NCBI RefSeq assembly: GCF_031877795.1
Contig: NC_133934.1
Coordinates: 107,324,610-107,388,609, forward strand
Direction of reading: 5' to 3'
Length of the DNA stretch: 64,000 nt
From: Strix aluco
Lineage: Eukaryota > Chordata > Aves > Strigiformes > Strigidae
Below, piece by piece: positions 22,512-35,600 of the stretch. The position numbers and the translations under genes were made by a program. Below the pieces are notes generated by a model that did no database searches, was not told the origin of the DNA, and worked only from the letters and a program-made list of their open reading frames with translations. Within the stretch, counting starts at the first letter, position 1, and each line of letters starts with the position of its first letter.

Positions 22512-25500
22512 AGTAACTGCTATCATTATATTAGCATCTAGTGAATCAAAGGGAGAAGAGTCCCATTGTGCTAGGCATGGTTTATCTAGAAGAGAAATAG
22601 GAGCTGGCCAGAGAAGAAAAGGGTAGAATGATTAAGAAAGAAACAGTTTTTGTTATAAAAATACCTGCATCATACTGTAAGAGGCAGGAATACTATAAGG
22701 CAGACTAAATGTCATTTTGTCTGCTTTACCATCATCTAATCTGCAGGGCAGACTAGTCCTGCAGACTAAATTAATCTGCTACAATTTCTAGGATGGAGGA
22801 GATTTGGAGGAAGGTAAGGACAGTACTGTTGCAGTCCTTCTATGCCAAAACTCTTCACATCTCCAGTGGGAATCAGACTTTGGTGCTGCATTGTGGCAAC
22901 AGCAGTTCCGTCATCACCTCTATGAATGACAGATACTTCCCGTTCTCTCTGAGACAGCTGGCCTCTTATGAGCACTTTAGACAAAGCTAAAGATACAAGA
23001 CTTTGACATATATTGTTTATCAATAATTTTCATGAGAAAAACTCATCTGTCATCTCTCCTACCCATTTGTGTCAGTCATTTAGCAACAGAATTGCTGTTG
23101 CCACATCTGGCCATGTTGCCTCCTGATTCAGGAGCCTCCTCTCACTGTCAGAAGTTGCCAGGGTCTCTGTTGCCAGCCGTTATACTAGTCTAAGCTGAAA
23201 AATTGTCTTTTCTCCCTCCTACTTTGACATTTGTCCTTCCTTTGCTGTGATGCATTATTTAGTGCTGTGTGGTAAATATACAACTTTATGAGCTATTTCA
23301 CAACACAGATGTGTTTTACTATCACATTGTGCAAACTTCTATATCTGGAAGTGAGAAATGGGGGGTTAAGTACAGACTGTCCTGGGAAACAGTGATTCTG
23401 GAAAGGTTCCATGAGGCTTGTAAGAGAGAAGCAGCTTAGCATGAATTTCTTGTGCTATGAAGTAACAGCCTCGTGCAGCCCATCGATGTAAAAGTAGGGA
23501 CATGGTGAACTCTGGGGGGACTCCGTGTTGCCCTGGCGTTCAAGTTTCTAAAGCAATGCTGGAAGATAGAAGAGGGTTAGAAGACTACAAAGATAATATA
23601 AGGCTACTGTTAATTGGAAGTGTAGGGGAAATACAGTAAGTAAATTTGTTTGTGGTGAAGTTTTAAGAGGTAAATGTTATATTGCCAGATTAGAATCAGG
23701 TGAACTCCCATTTATCTGTCCTTACTGTCAATTACATTACAAGGAGAAATGATCTGAGTGAGCAAATTAAAACATTTAGCATGTTTTGCCCATTACAAAA
23801 AGATTAAAAGATTTGACAATGTGTACCTGTACAAGTTAGAAATGCGAGATCTGAAGGTACTTTTTAATCCCACAGAGGAAGGCAAAACAAGAGCCGGTGA
23901 CTGGAAGTGGAAAGTAGGGAAATTCAAATGAGAAATTAGGCAGAAAAATTTAACAATGAGAGTGATTAACCTTTGGAAAACTGGGATGTGCTCACTTTTC
24001 AATCCCTTGTTATCTTCTAATCAAAGCTGCAGTCTCTTGGGAAGAACTGCTTTCATTATTACAAGATCTGCTTTGGGCAAGCCTGAGCAGTCAGGGCCCA
24101 TACAGGAATAGCCAGGTGAAACTTAATGTCCCACAATATATACAGCATCAGACAAGAACAGTTAACATTCTTTTCTGAATTGATCATCTCTGTGCATCTT
24201 CATGTATCTCTTCTAGTTCTGGACTTTTTCTGAAACAGACCTGGTAATCGTTCTGAGATCCTTAAACACATTTTCCCCGAATATAAATCTGTCTCTTAAG
24301 AAAGAAGGATTAATTCTTATTTGTTTTTACCACGATATTTTTTGCTGAATATTTCTGGACAATAATGCTATCAGGTTTCCACATACATCTCTTTTCACAA
24401 AAATGATCATGCCAAAATGATCCTTTCTACGGTGAGTAAAGAGTTCAGGCTCTGTGGAGTACTTAATCCTTGGCATGGCTGCCAGCAGAGATGTTTTTTA
24501 GTTTGATGCGAATACCTCAACTGGTTTTGAGAACATGTATCTGATGCATTCCAAGGAGTCTTTTGGGGTAGATTTAGGCTGTTAAATCCTCTGCACCTTT
24601 TTTATCTACTTCAGCACTTTTCACATTTGCAAATGCAGAATTAAATGGTTCATGAAATATCTTGTAACAAATGAAGATGACAATACAAAGTAATGGAATA
24701 AGCTATTGTTAATATCAGATATCTGTATGCCTAAGAGTTGCTGCACATTGTGGGATAAAAATGATCAAAATAAATTACACTTCTTAACTCAAGGGATAAA
24801 TTACACCACAGGTAAGATGCTAAACAGTGAAAAAGAAGATATTTACGTAGATGGAAAGGTTCAGCCACATCAGCAACCCCTGCACTTCAGATTCCCTTAG
24901 GGGTTACAGGCAGCATTCAGAAGGAATAATTATAGCTGTGGGAAAAAGATCAGAAGGTCTATTAGTGCTTTTGTAAAATCTTTAAATTCTTCAAGCCATG
25001 TCTGTATTCTTTCGAATGACTGAAAGGGAGGCTGGTTTGATTTCTATTATTTGTTGTACTTTGTAGAAAAGTAAACTTTTTCAGATAGGCAAAAATGATC
25101 TTGTGTACTTCTGTAACACCTTCCAGACTCCAGGGTGTTTTGCCAATATTTTGGAAGCATTCCACTCCCAGCTGGTAAACATCTTTTCACACAGGACATG
25201 GTGGGCCACTGACACTTCCCAACGACCTGCAAGTGGAGTATCCTTTAGCGGCCAACAGCTTTAGCAAACAATGTAAAGGGGATTTTTTGCCAACAGAAAT
25301 TATAAGAGAGAGGTATGGAGGTGGTCTGCAATTGTCTAAACTGATATTGGGCAACAAGGTTGAGCAAAGGCCTTGAAGGAGCAAAATAGTAGTAGAAGTG
25401 GGCTTTGCAGGTCACCTAAAGCACAGCTCTCCAAGCAGCACATTACTTTCTGTTATCACATTCGGACATTGGTCACTACTGACTTGAAGGGACTGAATGA

Positions 25501-28500
25501 CCTGTGGCACTAGGCAAGTTTCTTTCGAGAGATGTCTTATCCAAATATTGTCTCTGTACAGCATGATTGGTAAGAAGATCCTATTCTAAAATTTGATGTC
25601 TCCCAGAGTCAGCTCTGAGCTTTCCATTGCTGATATAAAGGCAAAACCTGCCAATCTCCATTTAAAGCTGGACCAAGAATGTGGGTGGGTTTGGTCTAGC
25701 AAGAGACCTGTGGGAGTATGTTAAGCTATCTTCTGGAATTAGTTCCAGGTAGGTTGTTTTGCTTCCGGTCTTCCATGTTGATTTGCACATCTGTCAACCC
25801 TTATACAGAGGTATTTGTAATATTTTTTTCTGGTGACCTGAACTAACCGGAAAAGAATCAGAAAATATTTCAGAAGTACAGATCTCTAGCAACAGAGATC
25901 CCATCAGCTAGATCTTCAACTGGTATGAATTGGCATTGCTACAATGACTTTTAGAGCTGAACTTGTTAATAGCAGCAGAAGATGGATCTGCCTCAATATT
26001 TGTGTTACTGACCATCCACACAATGGCAGAACAGATCAGAAGAGTGAAGAAAAACCTGCTGGGTCAAGCTGTTCTTCCCACTGCACTGGTAGCAATTTCT
26101 CCCCACACCTTTTCATGTCTCCTTGTTAAGCTAGTTCTCTGGGTCCACAAAATCATAGGATCACCTGGTTTCTGGGACTGTTTTGATCTCTTTTCCCATG
26201 CTTCCTCCTGTACATGAGGAATGTCTGGTATAAGTGAGACTTTCCCGATATCCTTCCATGTTCTTCATTAAAGTGAATCTAAAAAAGAGGTTGATTCTCA
26301 GTAGGGAGGGTTGATACTGACCTCCTGTCCTCTTTTCAGGCAGTCTGGCTGCTCTTCCCGCTCTGTGCTTGGGACAGAGAGGCCTGAATCTTTTGAGTTT
26401 GTTTCTGCATTTCATGAGATTCACACCTGGGATGCAAATGTCTTCAACAAGAATGAAAAGGAAACGCTTTTCGCTTTTCATCTTTCACAGCAATTTGGGG
26501 TAATCTGAGATTTAATTTATTCACCAGTTGAAAGGGAAAGGGAAAATCAAGCCAGCATCTTTCTTTCGAGCCAAGCTCTTTCTTGCGTACCCCGTGCAGG
26601 CTCACACAAAAGAGCTCTGATCACTCTAACTAGGTGCTTGTTCTAATTATAGAAAGATTTAGCGTTGGTTACATAATTGCCCGCTGCACATTGGCACACG
26701 GCATTGTTATACTACAAAAGCCTCTTTTTTCCCCCCCCTTTCTGCAGCAGACCCAGCGTCAGCCTGTTTAACTGAGAGCTGCAAGGAACAGAATTAATCT
26801 CAAGCAACCTGCCACAGCTTTTCCAGGAGAGGCCAGCAAAAATCAGATAGTGACCTGCTCTCTTTGCTGGGAGCGTTGCCAACACATGTGATCTTGCAGT
26901 TAAAGCAGGGGATTGAAAGCCTGGGCCACAGTCTTAAGCATCCTGGGTAGAAGCAGTGAGCTGTGATCAGGAATCAGTGGTTGTGCTGAAGTTACAGTCT
27001 CTATTTTGGGTTTTTATATGCAGTAGTGCAGTAGCTTTAAATGGATACCCTGCTATTATGCCCAGTATCGGCCTGAGCCATGGAGGTCATGAATTTGCAA
27101 ACACAAAAATCTATAGGAAAACTTCCACAGACTCTAGTAAATACAGAAGTAATAGATCTTTTCCCCATATTTCTAAGCTTATTTTATTCTGTGATTTGGA
27201 GTGGTTATTTCATGTCCCCACACTCATTTCTCTCTCATTTTCCCAGTAGTACATCACATGCACATCTCTGTGACTTTTTATTTTATTCCTCTTTTAACAT
27301 CACCCTCTAAGCTGTAAAGCTTCCTTCTAACAGATAGTCTTTCCTACACAATTTGTAATGGTCCAAGACTGAGCTGGGATGCTTCACTGCTCCCCCATCA
27401 GTTCGAAAGCTCCCATCTGTCCAAGGAGGGAAAGAAGCTTATGGGATTGTAGCCAGTTTTGCCATCATATGGCTGATGCAGCAACTGGCCATGTGGGCCC
27501 TGTATCCACAGTGTGCTGGCAGGGTAGTCACCCTTAACTCTGCTCTTCATAATTTGTAGCTGATTTGCTTCTTAGAGATAATGTTTAGCAGGAAGCCCAC
27601 ATTGTGCAGGCATTTATGTTAATATCTGCTGTAGGGGACAAGTAGGGAAAACAAAAGTGAAGTGAAGCCAGATGGAAACAAAAGGGGTACCCAGCAAATA
27701 TTCCCAATATTGTGTTGATCTTTTAGGAAAATCTTTAGTATACCATTGTCCCACAGCCGAGGAGAAGGTGGACAGGTTACCTTTACAGCATTTTCTGCTG
27801 GGGCTTGGATGAAAAACCTGTTCATCCTGGAAGAGATGCTGGTCATCAGGACCTTTCCCTGAACACAGTGTCCTGGTTTATTACTTCTAGAAGCTGAGAC
27901 CTTTTGCTTCAAGTGTTTCTAGATCCCTTTTTTCCCTCTCTCTACCTTTTTGGGTGCAACTGTATCCCTCCAAATGTGAACGGAAAGGCAATGTGGTGAT
28001 GCTTTTCCTGGATTTCTTTCAGTGTTTCCAGAATCCTGCTGGAAACAGTAACTCTCAAAGAGTTATTAAGATCCTTTCGGTCTCATTCTGGTTTTGGTCT
28101 CTGGCATCCTTTTAAAGTATTAAGGATTAATTGTGGTAGCTGTGTCCTTAACTTTGTCCCAAATACTTCCAATTTTCCACTATGGGTTCCCAGGTGTTAC
28201 TGAATTGCAGGTTCTCTTTATCAGAAAGATATTGACTGGAAACAACATTGAGTTTCCTTCTTTTCACAATGGGAGAAAAGTTCAATCAGAAATGCTAAGT
28301 TTCCAGTGGGTGACTATCAAGTTAGGTATTTGCTCCAGGGAATATGAATCTCTTACAATATTTATGACAATTCAGCAGCGTTTTTTCATTCTCTGCTCTC
28401 TTTTATTGTAATCTTTATTGCAAGAAGACTTTGGTGAAGAGATTGGTTTTGCATTGAACCTTGAATACGATAAAATTTATTATAATTTTCATTTCTTATG

Positions 28501-28534
28501 GTAAGGAGATAAAGGTTAGCTGCAGAGAAAGCTG

Positions 28535-28535
<1 letters not shown>

Positions 28536-28567
<32 letters not shown>
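28536..28567. repeat. poly-T tract (32 bp)
   Basis: Uninterrupted run of 32 T. It could be the A-tail of a minus-strand retrocopy, but the bases to its right show no AATAAA-type signal or recognisable coding similarity, so I call it only a homopolymer. Confidence 0.9.
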
Positions 28568-29540
28568 CCATTCTGCAATTATTTTCCTTGTTGCCAACAG
28601 CTCTTATTCTTGATGAACATGGTTGTTTTACTGGATCATTTTCTTGGATGGAGAACAGCAGTTTCTGAGATATTTATGATACACATCTCTTTGGTCTTTG
28701 GAATTATACCCTTAAATATAAGCTGATCTTAGGCAGCCATGTGTGCATTTCACTGAATTATAAAAGCTAAGTATAGCTGCATAGTTTGTGCTATCAGATT
28801 ACGCTGCTTGAGAATCTGACCACAGGATGGACAACATTGTTCTGTGTTCAACAGCAGCAGGACAATGTTCGACTCCATTGCCAGAAGCCCTCTGGTGAGA
28901 GCACTTCCTCAGCACCGGGAGCATGTGTTGCAGTAGCCAGACTCACAAAGTAGAATGTTCATAGTGCCCTGGTCAAACCCACACCCTTCACTACAGAGCA
29001 GTTCTGATTTCTAGTTGATAAAAGCATCGGTGTCCCTCCAGCACCTCTCACAGGTGTAGAAAACTAGGGCTCTGATATCTGAGTTTGGTATTTCTACCTT
29101 CTCTCCTGATTTCTGATATATGTATGTATATATGCTTACAGATATATGTACCTTCTCTCTGCTGCAGGGCTTTCAGTGAGAAAACGTTGAAAACCAATTG
29201 AAATATCACGAAGTCTTAAGACTTTTCCAAGAACGCAGAAGGTGGCTGTTCGGGCAGCCGTGCCAGGTTGGGAGACCCACTGATAAAGGGGAGATTGGGT
29301 TACCCCGTTTTGCACTGGACTGGAGGGTGCTGCCCTTGCACCTCCTCTTTTGCAGTTAGGATGTGGGAGCGGCGCGCACCCCTGCACCGGGGGCACAGGC
29401 GTTAAAGCAGCCCCGGGGCCGCCGGTGCGCAGCGCCCTCCCGGCTGCCCTCCCGCCGCCCCGCGGTGGGCTCGCCCAGGGGCCGCCCCTTGCAGTCCCGC
29501 GGCGCCCCCGCCGCTCCGAGCGGCCGCGGCCGGACACTGC

Positions 29541-29560
29541 ACTTCCCAGCATGCCGCGCG
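29541..29560 (+). promoter_or_regulatory. ZNF143/THAP11 SBS site
   Basis: Contains TTCCCAGCATGCCGCGCG, a near-perfect SBS consensus site. It sits about 90 bp upstream of the exon 1 donor and so close to the expected transcription start. Confidence 0.75.
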
Positions 29561-29564
29561 GGGC

Positions 29565-29648
29565 AGGGCCGTACCATGTGCGAGGCGGGGGGGGGGGAGG
29601 AGGCGGCTGAACGCGCGGGAGTTGAAGTGCCGCCGTGCCGGCGAGGCG
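29565..29648 (+). other. ADCK1: ADCK1 non-coding exon 1 (5' UTR)
   Basis: Inferred exon ending at 29648 before a strong donor GTAAGT (29649-29654) in the CpG island. It would splice to the acceptor CAG at 32653-32655, 12 bases before the ADCK1 ATG. The 5' edge is unknown and is placed just after the SBS site. It contains an 11-base G run (29587-29597) and possibly an upstream ATG at 29576. Confidence 0.55.
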
Positions 29649-32600
29649 GTAAGTGCCGGCTCCGTGGGCTGGCGGAGGCGTCGACGCGGTGCCGGAGGCT
29701 GTGGAGGGTCCGGCGGGGCGGGACCCGGCCCTTCGCTGCTCTCTCGGCCCTCGCCGCGGCATCGGGCGCCTCGTCCCGGTTCGGCTCCTCCGCGCCCCGG
29801 CTGGTGCCGGTGGACGCGGGGGTCGGGGCCCAGGGAGCGGTTGCCCGGCGCAGGCCCCGGCCCCGGGGGTGGAGGCTCGGCTGCCGCAGAGCTCGGTGGG
29901 GCCGGGGGTGTTTCTGAAGGCGGGAGCGGCGGGGGGCGCGGGCGCTGCTCTGGGAGGCACGGCAGGGCTCGGCACGGCGGGGCACGGCGCGCCCGGAGGA
30001 GAACCGAAAGCAGCCGCGTCCTTCACGGGTAGAGCTCGGGCCGCGCTGCTGTGGCGGCGGCGGGCGCGGGGGGGCGGGTCGGCCTCGCCGGGTCTTTGCT
30101 GCGGCCCCGGGGACGTTGTCCCCGCTGTCCTGGGGGTGGCCAGCGCTCCCTGCCGCTCCTCGGGCCTCGGGGCAGCGCGATCTCCCGGGCAGCGCTGCCG
30201 CGCCGGGGCACAGGCCTGGGCAGGTGGCGGCGGTGGGCCCCGAGGGAGTCACCTCCCGGGCTCCGGGGGAGAACCGGTAACCGCCCGTCCGTCCCCGCTC
30301 CCCCGAGCCCTGGGAGTCGGAGAGGCGGGGCGCCCCGCTGTGAGGAGAGGGAACCCTTCGTGTGTGAAGTGTGAAAGTCAAAGGAGCCAGCTCACCTAGG
30401 CGAAAGCAGAGCTGAAGGTGATCCATCAACGCAGGCCTTAATAACGAGAGGCAGTGACATCCTGAGGCATATTTCACAGCTGACAGGGTCTTTAAGATAC
30501 CCCTAGGGGTGTTGGAATGGCTCATTTACATGGAAAAAGCTCCTCGACACCTTATGCAAAACTTTGAAAGACAATTGATTTCTAACAATTCCATTTCTGC
30601 ACCTTATATTGGAGGGGTTTTAATTCTTCCCTTTTTATTGGTACAACGCGTTGAGCATGAAAACAGGAACTTTATTGCTGAAGAGCTCAGCTGCTCTGTC
30701 TGTTTATTTGCTACCTAAAGTTCCCATCTTCTGTTCGTGACGTACAGCTGGCGGGTATGGCAATAGATGTGATGTCACGAACTGCAGATTATAGCTTCAG
30801 GTAGGAATAAGATGCAAGAACAGATGGACTTGCATGCTGCTTTCAAGCAAATGTTCTTTCAGTAATAAAGAAAGTGAAGGAAAAAATAAAGGGAGGCATA
30901 TCTTCTGTGTTAAAAAAAGTCACTGTTTGCACCTTTCACTTTCCAATAAATGAAATTTTACAGAAGCGTACAAGGAGCAGAAATGGTTTAATTAAAACAT
31001 GTTGCAGAAAATGTTTTTTGAAGGTGACAGAGGATACAAGAGATTTCTGTACAAAAGAGATCAGTCTTCCAGGAAGAAGCCCTGAAATTTCTAGAATTTC
31101 AGTGAGACAAGGGGAGGAGGGCAGCTTTTTTTTTGGGAAGCGTGTGTTCATTTGGCTGTAGTCAAGGGTCCAGGTTTATTTTCTCTTGAATTTGATCGTA
31201 GGTTTGAAGGAGTCCTGATCAGCCAGCTACCCCTTCTGTCTGGTGCTGACAGAGTATGTCTCAGCTTTTCTGCCTCAAAGTTACCTAGGGCTTGTAGGGA
31301 AAGAAAAGGAAATAATAATGTTTAGCTAAGATTCTTGCACAGAGGTCTCTTGTGTTATACTAGCCTATTTTGCCAATTGTGTTCTTGTGAACTGTTTTTT
31401 AAAAGCTTGACCTGTATCACTGCATGTATTTTTTGGTCACAAGACTTCTGAGAGAAAAAGCACGAGCCAGACTGACCCCACTAAAGGTTCACAGTGAGAA
31501 GTAGGAAAGTTTCTCCATCTAGTCTAAGAGTGGGAGGATTAGTGGACTCGTGATGGGGTAAAAGCCCACACTCTGTCAAGGGTGCTCTTGAGAGCTTACA
31601 GAGTAGGTGAACCATGCCACTTGATTCGTGGTATAAGCAGAAAGAATGGCCAATCATATTTTCTATCCAATACCAGCCAAATAAAAGAAGAGGAATTCTT
31701 TTTTCAGGTCTGAATCCTCTAAAGTGATATAATGAATCATAGTATATGTATCACATGTAATGAATTACATGCTTACACTGCTTTATATCCTGTAAGCAAT
31801 GAAGTAGTGTTCCAAAGTGCCTAGTGTGGGAAATGTGTTTGTTCCCCACCCTTGCCTTCCAGAGAAGAAGTGAGTGAGAAATGTCCCATCCCAGACCTGG
31901 GCTGTGCCTGTGACAGAGCCAGGATTAGGCTGTTTATTCCTGCAGGTGTCCATTCTGCCACTGCCGCCCTGCCTGGCACTTGAATGGGATGGCGATGATG
32001 AGAAAAATCTCGCTTGGTCACTCTGATCCGGTCCCCCATCCCCTGCGTTGCATGCGGCTGTCTGCCACTGGCTGCTGGAGTTGCACGCAAGCTCCAGGGA
32101 TGCATTGGTGCTTCCTCCACCACTCATCAGCAGTGAGGCACTTTCATAACTAGTCTGGCAGAATTTTCAACAGGTGTTGGGTGCTCTTGATGTTGCAAGA
32201 GCTCTTTTTAAACCCTGCATTTTTATATCCTGTTTTATCCCCTTGCAATCTGCCTATGCTGTGATATCTTCAAAACATTTACATTGAAGAGGCGGCCTGT
32301 TGCAGTGGTCAGAAATGACTTTTGGTGAGCTTGTGTTCCCTTCTCTCTGGCTACCCGTTTCTCCTTGTGAAGCCTTTGGGACCATGAACAAATGTTTTGT
32401 TGCAAGTGCACAAGGTCTAGCAGTGAATTACTTCTGTGTTTGTGGCCCAAAGTAGGAATAGCAATGGAGTCAGAGCAGAACAGCTTAAATTTAGTTGCTC
32501 TGTGATTGCTTGAGCTCTTGGCTGGGGGCAGTGCTAGCAATGCATCATTAGCAAAGGAGCAATTAAAACTTGGATTGTCAGGTCCCTTGGGGCTGTAGGC

Positions 32601-32655
32601 ATCAGTTCACTACATCCTTCTCAGATGTTACAGTTGCTGTTTTGTGTCCCAGCAG
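29649..32655 (+). other. ADCK1: ADCK1 intron 1
   Basis: 3.0 kb, CpG-island sequence at its start and ordinary AT-richer sequence later. No repeat or exon recognised. A short palindrome (CATGTAAT, GA, ATTACATG) lies at about 31753-31770. Confidence 0.6.
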
Positions 32656-32667
32656 GGTTCATCAGTC

Positions 32668-35600
32668 ATGGCACGAAGGGCCTTGAAACTTGCCTCATTG
32701 GCAGCAGCTGCTTCTGGCATCTATCTGTATGGAAACAAGTTCCTGGATCCCAATGATTTTGGAGTTGTTCGTGTGGGCCGAGCCATTGCCACAGTAAGTT
32801 TCACCCTAATAATGTGCAGAAAGATTCCTAGGTGGGTAAGGGAATTTGAGTTCACAAGAACTTGGGATTTCCTGCATTCCCTCTCTGCATTTCCAGTTGG
32901 CAGCTGGCTCCGGGAGTCAGAAGATCAATAGGGAGCTCTGCAAATTGTTGATGCAGTGGGGAGAAAAGAGGTGAAAGCATATAAGGAATAGACCTGTCGT
33001 TTGCACGTTTTGGAAAGAAACAGAGGTCCTGGGCTGCAGAGAACTGTCTCTGCTTCCCCGGATAGGGTGGGACCTTCAGAGCAAGGGCTCACTTTGGGCC
33101 CACATCTTCATCAGCCACCCTTCAAGGTCAGTCACCCAGGTACAGTGTCCTGCTGCCTTTAACAGTGACCTAGTTCAAACCATCTTGTCTGCATATGCCA
33201 TTTTTAACATTGGAATGTTTTGTTTTAAGGATCATGGTTGTTGTATTGATGTGCCATGGTAGCCATTGCCCTGTGACCCTTAGTATGAGAGATTTGGGGA
33301 GAGGAGGGCAGGTGTTTTGAGGATCATTCTCAAAGCGAGAGTAAAGTGAGATGGGAGATGATGTACTTCTGAGATTGGATTGGTTTCCAGATTCGTAAAA
33401 TAAATGCTACATCTGCCTAGCATCGCTGCTGTTTCACCCTTGTGTTGATCACTGCTCCAGAAAACCTGAGAGTGGAGACTGCCAGCCAAACAGGTTGCTG
33501 CCTTCTCCTTGAGGATATTGACCGATGAATCCATGAGCAGCCAGGAACAAGGAGACCAGAGACTCTGGAGGGAGTATCAGTCTCCCTGTACCTCACTTGC
33601 ATTATACATCTGTCACTTCAGGCCACGATCTCCATCATTTACAGACCCCCAGTGGTAAGCAGCTGTCTGTCTGCATATTCTATGACTTTTAAGGACTTCA
33701 TTAATGAGTTTTACAGGGAATCGGCTCCTGAGGGCAGATGCAATAAGAAACAAGCTCTGTGGGTTGGCTGTGCCATTTATATGTGGAAGCTGCACCATGA
33801 ACTATTGTGAAAAGCGAGTGTTTATTTTGAAAGGGTGAGGGCAGAAATACAAACTGTAATCTTTCCTTCTTACTTCCTAAGTGCTAAGCTTCATGCTCTG
33901 TCCCTGACCATAAGGCAGCGCAGCCTGGTGGCAGGGAACAGGTGTGTCCCTTTTATGGCAGAGGAAACTGAGGCACGGAGAACACTTATTATGGCTGGAG
34001 AGGAATCTGCTATTCCTCCCCACAGCTTATTATGGCTGGAGGGGAATCTGCTGTTCAGGCTATTTGGGCTGTCCAATCAGCCCTTGAGTTCTGCCTGCTT
34101 GACCAGTGTTTCTCAGTCTTTCTTCAAGCCAGTGATTTTGTGGCTATCTTCTGGCAAAAATAAGTGAAAGTGTGCAGTGATGAAGCTGTGCAGTTGGTCT
34201 GTGTTTTGAGTGATGGTGAGAGATGAGTTTCCTGATGAATAGGGAGTAGGGGAAAGGAGATTTTCTTTGCTTTAGATACTGGCAAATCTAAAGACACGCT
34301 TGACTTTCATGTCCTCTGCATTTAGGAAAGTCACAAATCATGGGCTGTAAAGCACTTCACTGGCCTTGCTCTTAAATGCATTAGAGTGTTCTGCACCTGT
34401 AGCTGCAAGCAGTGACCCCCAAAACCAAGCAACTAATGGTCAGTCTTCTGTAGGTGACGGCAGCGTGTATTTATATCTGTGTGTCTGTATACTTTTCAAA
34501 CAAGAATTTTCTGTATCTTTTTAAATTATGTGTTCCCTCTGATATGTAGGACTGCATATGGTTAGGTTGCTTCTGAGAGATTCTTTAGTCCTGCTGCATT
34601 GGTGACCTCTGTCTTCTCAGTTTGGGGTCTGCTCCTTGTTGGAAAGTCAGAGGTCATATCTCATCTGAGCACTGGCAGCCCGAACTGCTCTCATTCCTTA
34701 GCCGTGGACTGCTTAAGCCAGTAGAGAAATTAGACATGTTCATTTCTAAGAAGCTCAGCTTCTTGGGCTTGTTCTTTTTGTAAATGAAAGCTGAGACTCT
34801 GTAGCAAACAAGGGACTTTGGGTATTGGTGGCTTCTACATGGACCTAAAGCGTCTGTCCTTCAATGTAGCCGTGCCCACACTTCTTACCTGCGGTTTGAT
34901 TCAATCATTGGACTATAGCCAGGCAAAAGCAAGCTGTAATTAAGAGGCTGTAATTCTTAAGAGCTAAGTTGAGCAGCAGCAGACACAAAAATTTAAGACA
35001 AGTTATGGTGTGGCAAACAAAACAAAACAAAAGCCTGGAGAAAAGAACACGTGGAGGTCAAGAAACTTAAAGCAGAACTACAGGACTCCGGACAGATTTC
35101 ATCTGAGTTTGATTAGAAAGATTTGAGCCTGCTTGTACTTTAAGCATACTGGTTCAGTGGTCCTTTGCAGACTTTCCTAAGAAACTTGATGAAGTGCGTT
35201 AGCAGAAAATTTCTTCTTGAAGTTTAGAAAACTGGCTCTTGCTTATGTGTGGGTAGACAACGATTCAGAGGGAACATTGTGTCGTGACTTGGTAAGATTT
35301 GAGGATAGTTTTAGGAGTGGTGGAAGAGCATAAGGTGTTGAGAATTCACTGATACAAAGTGAAAGCCCAAGTCTTTGGGACATTTAACACTGGACTGGAT
35401 ACCAGATCAGTTAAAGAAGTATTCTGACATTTGTAAGGGGAGGGACTGATTAATCTTCTAGATCTTTTTATGTCTCTGAGATTCAGTCTCACACTGTAAC
35501 ATGAATGACAGACAGCACTAGTCTTGCATGAGAATGAAGTTAGTGGCGTGAACAGCGTCACGGTTCAGACAGTTTCTATGTTCTGGTAAAATTAGAAACC

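Larger units (their letters stand above)
21661..29340. other. SNW1-ADCK1 intergenic region
   Basis: About 7.7 kb between two divergent promoters. It holds an AT-rich palindromic block (22365-22511), a 32-base T tract (28536-28567) and a CpG-containing AT-homeobox-like segment (26590-26720). Open frames here are all under 110 codons, and I recognise no protein family in them. I could not identify an ERV or CR1 copy. Confidence 0.7.
29340..30400. promoter_or_regulatory. ADCK1: ADCK1 promoter CpG island
   Basis: The most GC- and CpG-rich region of the window, covering the ADCK1 promoter, non-coding exon 1 and the start of intron 1. The plus strand is G-rich after the start site. The longest open frames of the whole window (minus strand, 29136-30525) lie here. 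They are Arg/Pro/Ala-rich translations of GC sequence and not genes. Confidence 0.85.

Noticed and set aside
24962-25384. Overlapping minus-strand frames of 61-67 codons that briefly suggested a retroelement or transposase relic
   Set aside because: No catalytic motif or zinc-knuckle pattern, and frames change without a shared protein theme.
27855-27880. GTGTCCTGGTTT resembling the start of a bird ERV-L type LTR
   Set aside because: Only about a dozen bases match; no following LTR sequence, poly(A) signal or second copy is visible.
28536-28800. T32 tract as the tail of a minus-strand processed pseudogene
   Set aside because: The adjoining sequence shows no poly(A) signal at the right distance, no coding similarity and no flanking duplication.
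29136-30525. Minus-strand open frames of 296 and 389 codons, the longest in the window, and plus-strand frames to 248 codons
   Set aside because: All lie in the ADCK1 CpG island and are Arg/Pro/Gly/Ala-rich in several frames at once. GC-rich sequence lacks stop codons; no domain, splice pattern or family match is seen.
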